Positions 1-9,074 of a stretch of DNA of 64,000 nt are shown one piece after another. Both the position numbers and the translations under genes were made by a program. This DNA comes from DAOVXM01 sp963746255 (GTDB lineage Bacteria > Chloroflexota > Anaerolineae > Anaerolineales > UBA4823): the NCBI GenBank assembly GCA_963746255.1, contig CAVVAJ010000001.1, forward strand, positions 372,001 to 436,000, given 5' to 3'. Within the stretch, counting starts at the first letter, position 1. Every line of letters starts with the position of its first letter. A model generated the notes under the pieces. That model saw only the letters and a list, made by a program, of their open reading frames with translations. It had not been told where the DNA came from and made no database searches.

Positions 1-1
1 C

Positions 2-121
2 GGTCTGAGTGATGCTGCCATGATATTTGCCATGTTGGGTGGGCTGTTGAGCATGGGCTGGTATATTCTTATCGCCCGACGCTTATTCCAGCTGGGGAGA
101 GACGCTAACAGGAGCGCATAG
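2..121 (+). CDS. C-terminal end of a membrane protein (partial)
   Basis: Only the last 39 codons lie in the window, open from the left edge to TAG. They encode one hydrophobic helix (GLSDAAMIFAMLGGLLSMGW) ending in a basic tail with RRLFQLGR. The ending resembles the last helix of DUF4386-like membrane proteins, such as the one at 27213-27908 whose tail reads GIKLYRLG, but this is weak evidence. No start or upstream context is visible. Confidence 0.5.
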   Translation, partial: GLSDAAMIFAMLGGLLSMGWYILIARRLFQLGRDANRSA

Positions 122-250
122 TAGTGCCTTTCCACCAGATAGATGTCCAGCGGGATGGATCGATAGCCTTCGTTATCTTTTGATTGGTAACGCATATTGG
201 GTGTTTTATGGCGCTCTAACCCTAGTGAGACCTGAGCTGAAAGACTAACT

Positions 251-610
251 ATGGTAGCAAAATATACTAGCGTTGGGCTGTTTTTTCTTTTTATCTTTCT
301 AACTGGATTCCGGTTAAACCGTACGGGGTGGCCGCACAGCACCCTGCTTATCACCATTCATAAACTCGTCGGGTTGGGGTTGGCAGTCTTCCTGGGCTTG
401 ACGGTATACCGGGTCTATCAAGCAGCTCCGCTCACTGCACTCCAGGCAATCCTCATTGGCATCACCATCTTGTTATTTATCGTTAATGTCACTACCGGCT
501 CCCTGTTGAGTACGAACAAACCGATGCCCGCTGCGGTCACAATCATGAACAAGCTAATGCCATACCTTACGGTTCTCTCCACTGCAGTCATGCTGTATCT
601 TCTTCTGTGA
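251..610 (+). CDS. Small four-helix membrane protein
   Basis: 119 residues with four predicted membrane segments (about 6-18, 36-52, 62-82 and 100-119) joined by short loops. A His (ITIHK) sits at the start of the second helix and a TGSLLS motif ends the third, an arrangement seen in small DUF4405-like or heme-binding membrane proteins. That resemblance is only an inference. The ribosome site is weak. The gene stands alone, followed by a 54-residue membrane protein. Function is not recognised. Confidence 0.6.
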   Translation: MVAKYTSVGLFFLFIFLTGFRLNRTGWPHSTLLITIHKLVGLGLAVFLGLTVYRVYQAAPLTALQAILIGITILLFIVNVTTGSLLSTNKPMPAAVTIMNKLMPYLTVLSTAVMLYLLL

Positions 611-837
611 GCAAATTGTGTTTTGACTAGGGGGTACCAACTTGGATTACCACCACCTTGGTCCAAAATACGCTTCAAATTCAGCTAACCTCAAACAGAT
701 ATCTATCCTCACTTATCTGCATCTCCCCATTTCCATTCGGGTGGAAATACTGGGAATCCGCTCCCCGGACATGGCTACAATTAACCTTACGAACAAGTAC
801 AAGTGTGATATTGCATCACCAAGTAAAGGAGCGTACC

Positions 838-1002
838 ATGGGATCAGATTCTAGTTCAAGTCCAATTCGTGTTGATACCGGGATGGGTATCATCTGGTTT
901 ATCGGCTGGCTCTTCACCATCGCTTTCGCAAAGCTGATCTGGTGGCAGGCTCTGCTTGGGCTGCTCATCTGGCCGTATTACCTCGGCTTAGCCGTCCGCT
1001 AG
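838..1002 (+). CDS. 54-residue single-helix membrane peptide
   Basis: The ATG at 838 has a good ribosome site (AAAGGAGCG) about 6 bases upstream, which decides this start over the longer open frame. The product starts with a Ser-rich polar stretch (MGSDSSSSPIRVDTG) and then runs as one or two tightly packed hydrophobic segments rich in Trp (IIWFIGWLF, IWWQALLGLLIW). It is probably an inner-membrane micropeptide. I do not recognise a family. Confidence 0.55.
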   Translation: MGSDSSSSPIRVDTGMGIIWFIGWLFTIAFAKLIWWQALLGLLIWPYYLGLAVR

Positions 1003-1138
1003 CCCTTTCCACACGTATCACGATACAATACACTGCTTCCAGTGGCCGATCTAGCAAAGGAGTACATCTTCCCCGATCGGTAAAGGCGCCGCGCATAAAC
1101 CAACCTGACCAGGCATATCCCAAGGAGTTAGTAGAGAA

Positions 1139-2260
1139 ATGGAGATCGCAACCTTCGAACTAGAGCGCTACTTCGCCAGGCATGAATTTACCACCCGCTA
1201 CTTGCTTTCCAGCTCCGACTGCGAATCCTTGTCAATGGCCGAACTGCTCGAAATGTCAGATCCTGAGACTATGCGCATGTGGCAAGAGCTTAGACTTGGC
1301 TACACCGAGTCACTGGGCCACCCTCTGCTGCGCGAGACCATCGCCGAACTTTATTCAGGCATTCATGCTGATAATATTCTGGTTGCCGCACCAGAGGAAT
1401 GCATATTTCTGCTCATGCATGCGCTGCTCGAGCCCAGCGACCACATGGTCTGCACGTTTCCGGGCTACCAATCGCTGTACGAAGTCGCCCGTTCCATTGG
1501 CTGCCAGGTATCGACATGGGAACCGCACGAAACCGATGGCTGGCGTTTCGCTGTTGAGGATCTGCAGGGTATGCTGCAAACGAACACCAAGCTGGTGGTC
1601 GCCAACTTTCCCCACAACCCGACCGGTTATGTTCCTCCGCTGGACGAATTCCTAACCATGATCGACGTCGTGCGGCAGCATGGTGCATACCTGTTGTCGG
1701 ATGAGATGTACCGCTTCCTGGAAGTAGATCAGGGGACGTACCCTTCCGGCAGCTTGCGAGTTATATGAGCGTGCGATTTCACTATTTGGGATGTCGAAGA
1801 CTTTTGGACTACCCGGGCTGCGGATCGGTTGGTTGGCATCACAGGAAACACGGACCTTGGAACAGGTCAGCATGCTCAAGGACTACACCACCATCTGCAG
1901 CAGCGCCCCCAGTGAAGTGCTGGCAATCATCGCCCTGCGCAGTAGGGAGAACATCATCGCCCAGCAGACTGACCGCGTCCGCCGGAATGTTGGTATCCTG
2001 GATTCCTTCTTTGACGAGTACGCAGGATTTTTCCGCTGGAACCGACCGATGGGCGGCTCAATCTGTTTTCCCAGGATGTTAGCGGTTGACAAGTACCTCT
2101 GATTTCTGTGAGCAGCTCGTCGAATTCGGAAAGTATCTTGTTAGCGCCTTCACGTGCGTTTCAGTTTGGCGATCAGCATGTCCGGATCGGGTTCGGCAGG
2201 GATAATCTGCCCCAGGTAATAGAGCGATTTGCCCATTATTTGGACCGAAGGTTTCGCTAA
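1139..2260 (+). pseudogene. PLP-dependent class I/II aminotransferase, broken by frameshifts
   Basis: The pieces rebuild a fold-type I aminotransferase of about 374 codons. The first frame (1139-1768) carries the N-terminal domain, the NFPHNPTGY motif and LLSDEMYR, where Asp holds the PLP pyridine nitrogen. After a +1 shift near 1741 a second frame reads LPAACELYERA and then SMSKTFGLPGLRIGW, with the PLP lysine in SKTFG. Further shifts near 2080-2105 and 2145-2155 lead to RAFQFGDQHVRIGFGRD and the natural end FAHYLDRRFR at TAA 2258-2260. With at least three shifts it is typed as a pseudogene. The substrate is unknown; there is no operon partner. Confidence 0.8.
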
Positions 2261-3004
2261 TGGTCTGGTGATGATTATCGTCGCTAACTGGTTGATTTCC
2301 ATGTTCAACATGTACCCTCTGGCTGCTGAAACGGGGTAATTGGTGAAAGCAAATTAACTAGCCGACCACAAAAGCCTGATGAAAAAGGAGCAAAAATAAT
2401 CTGAAATTGTTGTCTAATCCTGGTCCTCCTTATCCCCGGCGAGATCAAACAGGTGTCCATTGACATTTCCGGCGAACGGATTAGAGATGAAGAGGTGGAA
2501 TTGGTACAGTTGATGACTCAGCAGTAATATGAATTTAACACCGATGTGACATATTATCCAAACAAAGATTTCGGAACAGAACAACGAAGGTGCCTGATCA
2601 AAAAGAGTAGGCAGTATTCCTGCCCCTTTGGATTCAAGTGGGGGATTGGATCGTTCATAATCCACCAAAAAATTAGGTAAGATGAAAGGGGCTGTATCGT
2701 GCGATTTACCTTTATTCATGTCGAAACTAGCAGTAATTCATAGATGCACTACGGCCCAACAACGAAGCCACGCCCACATTCTGTTGAGTTGATTGTCGTG
2801 TTGAGATATCGCTCAAGATTTTGGGAGGTCAAATAGCCCCGCCTGATTTATCACACCCCTATCACATGACATTTCTCACCCCGTTTGTGCAATTTTTCTC
2901 ATTTCATAATCTTCTTCTAATCAAAAACTACAAAAAGCTACCTGTGCTTATTTGCTCACTTTCCGTATACTTAATGTAATCTATATTTCTCGGGTGCACA
3001 CTTT
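2261..3004. other. Gene-free stretch upstream of the heme cluster
   Basis: I see no convincing gene here. One short protein-like remnant reads in + frame around 2430-2527 (IPGEIKQVSIDISGER then DEEVELVQLMTQQ, stop) but lacks a start and a family. The open frame on - at 2414-2719 has no ribosome site or recognisable motif. The last 60 bases hold a possible hemA promoter. Confidence 0.4.
2952..2980 (+). promoter_or_regulatory. Possible hemA promoter
   Basis: TTGCTC at 2952-2957 and TGTAAT at 2975-2980 are separated by 17 bases; the -10 matches consensus at 5 of 6 positions, the -35 at about 3 of 6. Transcription would start near 2987, just ahead of the hemA ATG at 3005. Confidence 0.35.
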
Positions 3005-4293
3005 ATGGGTAATCACCAACTTCACGTACTCTGCCTCGGAATAAACCATCAAAGCGGCAGTATTGCCCTTCGTGAGCAACTGGCCTTTTCTTCCCACTGT
3101 TTGGAAGCAAGCTTAGCCCGATTGGGATGTGGCGATGATAGCGGCCTGAGCGACATCCGTGAACTGGTAATTTTATCCACCTGCAACCGGGTGGAACTGT
3201 ATGCAGCCACCACCCGCGTGTGCTTTGACACATTAGAGGCTTTCCTTTCCGAAACCCAACACATACCGCTGGCTGAAATATCATCGCATCTCTACTATCG
3301 GCAAGGTGAAGAAGTTGTTCAGCACTTGCTAAATGTCGCCGCGGGTTTAGAACTCCGTCGTTTTAGGTGAACCGCAAATCCTCGGTCAGGTTACGGATGC
3401 ATATTCAGCGGCCCGGCGGCATGGGACCGCGGGGAAACTTCTCTCGCGGCTCTTCCAGACTGCTATCCAGGCTGGCAAACGAGCTCGCACCGAGACAACC
3501 ATTAGTCGCAATCCGGCCTCAGTCGCATCGGTGGCTGTCAAATTGATCTCGGAATCAGTATCTGATTTGAGCTCCGCAAAAGTTATGGTGCTTGGAGCCG
3601 GAGAAATGGCCGAATTGTCTGTGGAAGCTCTGCGTAAGACGCGGTGTCACTCAGATAATAGTGGTCAACCGTACTTTGCAGCGAGCCCAAGAACTCGCCC
3701 AGCGCTGGAACGGTCAATCAGCCGCCCTTGAAATGCTTCTTGAACTTCTTCCAGATATGGATATTGTGATCACTTCGACCGGTGCGCCACACACCATCAT
3801 TCAAACCTCGATGGTCTCAAAGACCATGGAAGAACGCTCCCATAGACCCATGGTAATCATGGATATTGCCGTCCCCCGTGATGTCGACAGTGATGTAAGT
3901 CAAATCCCTGGCGTCTACTTATTTGATATGGACGCCCTCTCTGAGCAGCTGGAAAACGCCCTCGCTCTACGTGCTGCGGAAATACCGCGGGTTGAAAAAA
4001 TCTTGGCTGAAGAGCGTGCTTGTTTCATGGAATACCTAGCCACCCTGGATCTGGTTCCCCTAATTGTGGAAATGCGCCAACGAGCAGACGCCATCCGGCG
4101 AGCGGAACTGGAAAAATCCATCCGGCGCCTCCCCGATCTCCCGCCTGATATTCAGCAACATATCGAGGTACTGACCAAAGCCATCGTCAATAAAATTCTC
4201 CACAGCCCAACAATTCGTTTACGCCAAGAAGCCAACGGTCCCAATGCCGTCGATTATGCCGACGTCGCGCGCGGTCTTTTCGGTCTCGACTAG
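3005..4293 (+). CDS. hemA: Glutamyl-tRNA reductase HemA, interrupted by two +1 frameshifts
   Basis: HemA reduces glutamyl-tRNA to glutamate-1-semialdehyde, the first step of the C5 heme pathway. The N-terminal part shows GINHQSGSIALREQLAF and the catalytic Cys in LSTCNRVELY. One extra A near 3351 shifts the frame; removing it restores NVAAGLDSVVLGEPQILGQV. The NADPH domain follows (KVMVLGAGEMAE). One extra base at 3639 shifts again into RGVTQIIVVNRT, then the dimerisation domain runs to 4293. Rebuilt length is about 428 residues, normal for the family. Every conserved block is intact, so I keep it as a CDS; an assembly indel or recent inactivation are both possible. First gene of the cluster, 36 bases before hemC. 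Confidence 0.85.
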
Positions 4294-4329
4294 GGCAGAT
4301 GAGTAAATAATCCATTTACTGGTATATCG

Positions 4330-5250
4330 ATGCGTAAACTAACCTTCGCCACCCGCCCATCCGCCTTAGCCCGCTGGCAAACCCAACATATTATCCAAAA
4401 ACTCCAAGCCCAATGGCATGATCTAACCTGTGAAGAAGTGGTTATCACAACCACAGGCGATCGTGTCCTTGACAAGCCCCTGCCCGAAATTGGCGGTAAA
4501 GGGTTGTTCACCCGCGAACTGGAGCAAGCTCTCATATCCAAGGACGTCGATACCGCCGTCCATTCGCTGAAAGATCTTCCGACCGATAATGCCCCTGGGT
4601 TAACCATTGGTGTCATCCCCAACAGAGCCGATGTCCGTGATGTTCTCATCTGCCCATCTGGGTATACCCTCGACAAACTCCCCTCCGGTGCTATCATCGG
4701 CACCTCTAGTATTCGCCGCCAGGCGCAGTTGCTCGCCCACCGTCCAGACCTGCAAGCCAAATCCATCCGCGGTAATGTCGACACCCGGATTCGCAAAGCA
4801 GTCGCAGGCCAATACGATGCCATCATCCTTGCCGCCGCAGGTGTTGATCGCCTGGGGCTTGATGAACATATCACCCAATATTTATCTATCGAGCTGATGT
4901 TACCCGCACCTGGGCAAGGCGCATTGGGGATTCAATACCGCGCCGATGATGAGCGTACCCTGACATTACTCTCTGCCATTGACCACCAACCTACCCATTC
5001 AGCTGTGACAGCCGAGCGGGCGTTCTTGGCTGCGTTAGGCGGGGGGTGTTCGCTTCCAGTGGGCGCATTAGCTTCCCTAGAAGGAGACTTAATCCGGCTT
5101 CAAGGAGTCGTAGCTGCTCCTGATGGTAGCCGGGTCTTGCGAGTGTCAGCCTATGGAAAAGATCCCCAAACCTTAGGCAAAACGCTCGCTAGAAGAGCAT
5201 TAGCCGAGGGTGCCAACGAATTGCTCATGCTAGAGGGAATCACGGAATAG
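4330..5250 (+). CDS. hemC: Porphobilinogen deaminase (hydroxymethylbilane synthase)
   Basis: 306 residues, the usual length. HemC joins four porphobilinogen molecules into hydroxymethylbilane. The start motif is MRKLTFATRPSALARWQT; the catalytic Asp lies in AVHSLKDLPT, the Arg-rich substrate patch in GTSSIRRQAQL and RGNVDTRIRK. The Cys that anchors the dipyrromethane cofactor is in LGGGCSLPVGA. It sits 36 bases after hemA and 2 bases before hemD, so the genes are almost certainly cotranscribed. The frame is intact. Confidence 0.96.
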   Translation: MRKLTFATRPSALARWQTQHIIQKLQAQWHDLTCEEVVITTTGDRVLDKPLPEIGGKGLFTRELEQALISKDVDTAVHSLKDLPTDNAPGLTIGVIPNRADVRDVLICPSGYTLDKLPSGAIIGTSSIRRQAQLLAHRPDLQAKSIRGNVDTRIRKAVAGQYDAIILAAAGVDRLGLDEHITQYLSIELMLPAPGQGALGIQYRADDERTLTLLSAIDHQPTHSAVTAERAFLAALGGGCSLPVGALASLEGDLIRLQGVVAAPDGSRVLRVSAYGKDPQTLGKTLARRALAEGANELLMLEGITE

Positions 5251-5252
5251 TT

Positions 5253-6016
5253 ATGCGAGTTTTGATTACCCGTCCCCGAGAGCAGTCTGCGTCCTTTTCA
5301 GGTGAACTTCAAGCCATTGGTGCAGACCCCATTTACCTGCCTACGATTGCGATTAAGCCTGTGGAGGATAAATCGCAACTGGACAAGTCCCTTTCCCGGC
5401 TTAATGACTACGCTTGGTTGGTCCTAACCAGTGCCAACGCCGCGGCGGTTGTATTAGAGCGGTTGACTGTTCTCAAGGCTGGCAGGCGCTTCCCAAAGAT
5501 CTGCGTGTGGCTGCTATTGGTCCAAAGACAGGCGCTAAACTCAAAGCGGCAGGTATCACACCGGATTACGTTCCTGAGCAATATATCGCTGAAGCCATTA
5601 TTCCCGGATTAGGTGATCTGCGCGGTCGCTGGGTGCTGCTCCCTGTGGCCGATATCGCCCACGATACGTTGCCCAAAGCCATCCAAGCAGCCGATGGAAT
5701 CCCACATGTGATTTCCGTCTATCACACCGTTTTGGCTGAGCCCGATCCGAATGGTGTGGCTGCACTGCGATCCGGTGTAGACGTGATCACTTTTACCAGC
5801 AGTTCTACGGTGCGGAATTTTTTCACACTTTGCCAAAATGCCGGAATTGACTCCCTAAACCTGCCCAGCGCCCCAACAATCGCCTGTATTGGCCCAAAAA
5901 CAGCCCAGACAGCCCGAGACTTAGGGTTGGTCGTAGATATCGTTGCTGATCCCCACACCACCGCTGGCTTGGTTGCCAAGATAAAATCGCTTTCCGATTG
6001 GACACCCTTACAATGA
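5253..6016 (+). CDS. hemD: Uroporphyrinogen-III synthase HemD, one frameshift
   Basis: HemD closes and inverts ring D of hydroxymethylbilane to give uroporphyrinogen III. The first frame begins MRVLITRPREQSASF and reads LVLTSANAAAVVLERL; a one-base loss near 5477 moves translation into GWQALPKDLRVAAIGPKTG. The second half carries ITFTSSSTVRNFF and the family's end motif ADPHTTAGLVAKI. Rebuilt length is about 254 residues, normal for HemD. The stop overlaps the hemB ATG as ATGA, which supports translational coupling. Apart from the single shift nothing looks decayed. Confidence 0.85.
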
Positions 6017-7050
6017 CTATAAATTACTCAGCTACCCCGCCCGCCTTTCCCATCTCTCGCCCGCGCCGGTTACGCCTTACCCCCATGCTTCGTGATATGG
6101 TGCGCGAGACCATCATAACCAGCAAGGATTTCATCTACCCCCTATTCATCAGGCATGGTCAGGGCATCAAAGAACAGATCAGCTCCATGCCGGGCCAGTT
6201 CCAATGGTCAGTGGATCTACTGGCTGCCGAAGCCACGTCGATCGCTGAGTTGGGGATCCCTGCGGTGATTTTATTTGGTATCCCCAGCGAAAAAGATCCC
6301 ATCGGTCAGGAGAATTATGCCCCGGACGGTATCATCCAACAGGCCACCCGCGCCATTAAAGCAGCCGTGCCAGATTTGGTTGTCATCAGCGATGTTTGCT
6401 TGTGTGAATACACGGACCATGGTCACTGCGGTGTGTTAAATGCTGGCGCTGAACGAAGTAAGCATCTGCCCGAGGGGTATGTTCACAATGACCCTACCCT
6501 GGATATTTTGGGGCAGGTCGCTGTTTCCCACGCTGAGGCTGGTGCCGATATCGTCGCCCCCAGCGGCATGATGGATGGGATGGTCGCGGCCATCCGGTCG
6601 GCGCTGGATGAAAGAGCCTTCGACCACATTCCCATCCTTTCTTATGCCGTTAAGTACGCTTCTGCGTTTTACGGTCCCTTCCGTGATGCCGCCGATGGTG
6701 CTCCCAAATTTGGGGATCGCAAATCCCATCAAATGGACCCCGCCAACAGCCGCGAAGCCCTCCGCGAAGCTGCCCTGGATGTGGCTGAAGGCGCCGATAT
6801 GCTGATGGTCAAGCCTGGTCTAGCCTATCTCGACGTCATCCATCAGGTGCGCGAGGCTTTTGGCGAGCTGCCCATAGCGGCATACAATGTCAGCGGTGAA
6901 TACGCAATGATCAAGGCTGCAGCAGCCAACGGTTGGGTTGATGAAGAGAAAGTTGTCTTGGAAACCCTGACTGCTTTCAAACGCGCTGGTTGCGATTTGG
7001 TAGTTACCTATCACGCTAAAGCTGCCACGCGCTGGTTAATGCGTAAATAG
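6013..7050 (+). CDS. hemB: Delta-aminolevulinic acid dehydratase (porphobilinogen synthase)
   Basis: HemB condenses two 5-aminolevulinate molecules to porphobilinogen. I chose the ATG at 6013 (MTINYSATPPAF), which overlaps the hemD stop as ATGA, over an in-frame TTG at 5998. The product is about 345 residues. The zinc site is the three-cysteine type (DVCLCEYTDHGHCG). The two Schiff-base lysines are visible in SYAVKYASAFYGPFRDA and MLMVKPGLAYLD. The frame is intact. It is followed after 66 bases by the radical SAM gene. Confidence 0.96.
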   Translation: MTINYSATPPAFPISRPRRLRLTPMLRDMVRETIITSKDFIYPLFIRHGQGIKEQISSMPGQFQWSVDLLAAEATSIAELGIPAVILFGIPSEKDPIGQENYAPDGIIQQATRAIKAAVPDLVVISDVCLCEYTDHGHCGVLNAGAERSKHLPEGYVHNDPTLDILGQVAVSHAEAGADIVAPSGMMDGMVAAIRSALDERAFDHIPILSYAVKYASAFYGPFRDAADGAPKFGDRKSHQMDPANSREALREAALDVAEGADMLMVKPGLAYLDVIHQVREAFGELPIAAYNVSGEYAMIKAAAANGWVDEEKVVLETLTAFKRAGCDLVVTYHAKAATRWLMRK

Positions 7051-7116
7051 TTCACGGCTGAAAATTTCAGGCTAGACATTCAACTAACAACCTGCGACTG
7101 CTAAAACAGGAGCATT

Positions 7117-8265
7117 ATGACAACGACAAATCTGAACGAAAAAGCAGCCGCTGAACGACAGTACCACAACAAACGCATGCTGCACGCCGATTTCGACCAA
7201 GCCCCCTTCACCATCGCTTGGGAAGTAACACGTGCCTGCGCCTACGCCTGCGTCCATTGTCGGGCAGATGCCCAGCACCACAGCGATCCTGATGAGCTGA
7301 CCACCGAAGAAGCCTTTCGATTAATTGACCGTCTATCCGAGTTCGGCAGCCCTATTTTAATCTTCACCGGCGGCGATCCGATGATGCGGCGCGATTTATT
7401 TGAACTGATCGCCTACGCTACTGAGAAAGGTTTGCGCTGCTCGCTAACCCCCACGGCCACGGCATTGCCCACTATCGAACGCTTGCAGCAAGCCGGTGAA
7501 GCCGGTATTCGCCAAATCGCCCTGAGCTTGGATGCGCCCTGTGATGAAGTCCATGATGACTTCCGTAAAGTAGCCGGTTCCTGGCAGCGAACCTTGGGAA
7601 TTCTGCACCGGGCCCAAGATGTCGGGTTAAGCGTGCAGGTAAACAGCACCGTAGCCAATCACAACGTCGATATCCTGCCTGAGATGGTGCCCTTTATTGA
7701 AGAAGTCGGTGCAGTACAGTGGTCGGTGTTCTTCCTAGTCCCTACCGGACGTGCCATGATTGACCTGATGATCTCCGCTGAGGAACACGAAAAAATCTTC
7801 AATTGGCTCTACGATCTCTCTCAAGCAACCCCGTTCGACATCAAAGCCACCGCTGCCCCGATGTACCGACGCGTTGCCATTGAGCGTAAGAAAGCCGAGA
7901 GCAGCGGGGATAAACCGGTCACCTTCCAGGGGGCAGGGTTCCAATACGCTGACGGGTTAAACCGTCCTACCAAAGGCGTCAATGATGGCAATGGGTTCCT
8001 TTTCATATCGCACACCGGCTCAATTGAACCATCCGGTTTCCTGCCCATCAGCGCCGGGAACGTAAAGGCCAACGATGTGGTCGACGTCTACCGTAACGCC
8101 CCGCTCTTCAAGGATTTGCGGGATTACAGCAAATTGAAAGGCCGTTGTGGCATTTGCGAATACCGTGATGTGTGCGGCGGACAGCGCGGCCGGGCTTACG
8201 GAGTAACAGGCGATTACATGGAAACAGACCCGGCGTGTGTCTACCAACCCAAAAGACAGGCTTAA
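7117..8265 (+). CDS. Radical SAM/SPASM protein of the heme cluster (AhbD/NirJ-like, TIGR04053-like)
   Basis: 382 residues. The 4Fe-4S cluster binding SAM is held by Cys41-Cys45-Cys48 in CAYACVHC, with the GGDP motif in LIFTGGDPMMRRDL. A C-terminal SPASM-like region supplies further cysteines (about 344, 347, 353 and 374) for an auxiliary cluster. The ribosome site AGGAG precedes the ATG. The family resembles the heme enzymes AhbD and NirJ and the group I recall as TIGR04053. Its place between hemB and hemY suggests a role in heme synthesis, possibly decarboxylating Fe-coproporphyrin III as AhbD does; that function is inferred from context. SPASM peptide maturases are an alternative, but no precursor peptide is seen. 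Confidence 0.85.
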   Translation: MTTTNLNEKAAAERQYHNKRMLHADFDQAPFTIAWEVTRACAYACVHCRADAQHHSDPDELTTEEAFRLIDRLSEFGSPILIFTGGDPMMRRDLFELIAYATEKGLRCSLTPTATALPTIERLQQAGEAGIRQIALSLDAPCDEVHDDFRKVAGSWQRTLGILHRAQDVGLSVQVNSTVANHNVDILPEMVPFIEEVGAVQWSVFFLVPTGRAMIDLMISAEEHEKIFNWLYDLSQATPFDIKATAAPMYRRVAIERKKAESSGDKPVTFQGAGFQYADGLNRPTKGVNDGNGFLFISHTGSIEPSGFLPISAGNVKANDVVDVYRNAPLFKDLRDYSKLKGRCGICEYRDVCGGQRGRAYGVTGDYMETDPACVYQPKRQA

Positions 8266-8272
8266 GATTTCA

Positions 8273-9025
8273 ATGAATATTCAATGGACCGGCTTGGTGG
8301 CCGCAGCAGCAACGTTTCTTGGGGTATGGTGCGGGCATGTAGCGGTGCGTAAAATCGAAGCGCTGGTTGAGAGGCTCTGGGTGCCAATTGTCTTGTCGTT
8401 GATATTGGGATTGGGGAGTTGTATTTGGTCGCTGCTGGTTGATAACGCATTACTGAGCGCAGCCGCTGGCATTTTCGGTGTCACCCTGTTATGGGATAGT
8501 TTCGAATTCTGGCGCCAGCAAAAACGGGTCATCAGAGGTCATGCTCCCGCCAACCCAGACAATCCCCGCCATGCTCGTATCTTGGCAGTAAGCCCGGAAG
8601 CAACCACACTGGACCTGCTCGACCGGGATCCAGTCGGTCATCCCGTCAGCCCAGAAGAAGCCGTACGATTGATCGCTGGACCAAAATTAATGAATCCCTT
8701 CGGAATTATGCTCGGTGCCGCCACCCTTTTTATCATCGGATCTGGATTCATCTGGGTGATCCTCGGAGAGCGCTACTTCGGTATGCTCTGGTGGCCATAT
8801 TTCATGGGACTGGGGATCATCCTGGTGATTGGATCCCTATTCACTGCTACGATTTGGGGCTCCGCCATCATGGGCGTTTTCGGCGCTTCCCTGATTTGGG
8901 GATCTACAGAATTCAAGGAACAGGCCATCCGGGCAGAATCGGGCTGGTACTCTTTCAATTCAAAATCGAAACCTCGACCACCATTTGCAGACAAAATAGA
9001 AAAATGGAAGGCGCCACATTTGTAA
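8273..9025 (+). CDS. Membrane protein with two DUF4491-like repeats
   Basis: About 250 residues. The first half (MNIQWTGLVAAAATFLGVW to the Asn/Pro segment after WRQQKRVIRGH) has the pattern I know from DUF4491: three membrane helices, then LSAAAGIFGVTLLWDSFEF and a basic exit. A 40-residue cytosolic linker rich in Leu and Asp follows, then a second copy (MNPFGIMLGAATLFIIGSG, IMGVFGASLIWGSTEF). So the gene is an internal duplication. The ATG at 8273 lies 7 bases after the radical SAM stop; an in-frame GTG at 8237 is less likely. Function is unknown; position ties it to heme synthesis. Confidence 0.75.
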   Translation: MNIQWTGLVAAAATFLGVWCGHVAVRKIEALVERLWVPIVLSLILGLGSCIWSLLVDNALLSAAAGIFGVTLLWDSFEFWRQQKRVIRGHAPANPDNPRHARILAVSPEATTLDLLDRDPVGHPVSPEEAVRLIAGPKLMNPFGIMLGAATLFIIGSGFIWVILGERYFGMLWWPYFMGLGIILVIGSLFTATIWGSAIMGVFGASLIWGSTEFKEQAIRAESGWYSFNSKSKPRPPFADKIEKWKAPHL

Positions 9026-9074
9026 TCGAACTGTTATTTGACCCAGACTATCAAACTATGAAACGAATGGTTTT

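Noticed and set aside
2414..2719. 101-codon open frame on the minus strand in the gap before hemA
   Set aside because: No ribosome site and odd composition; the plus strand of the same DNA carries a more protein-like remnant.
4290..4874. 194-codon open frame on the minus strand
   Set aside because: Shadow of hemC; no motif or start signal.
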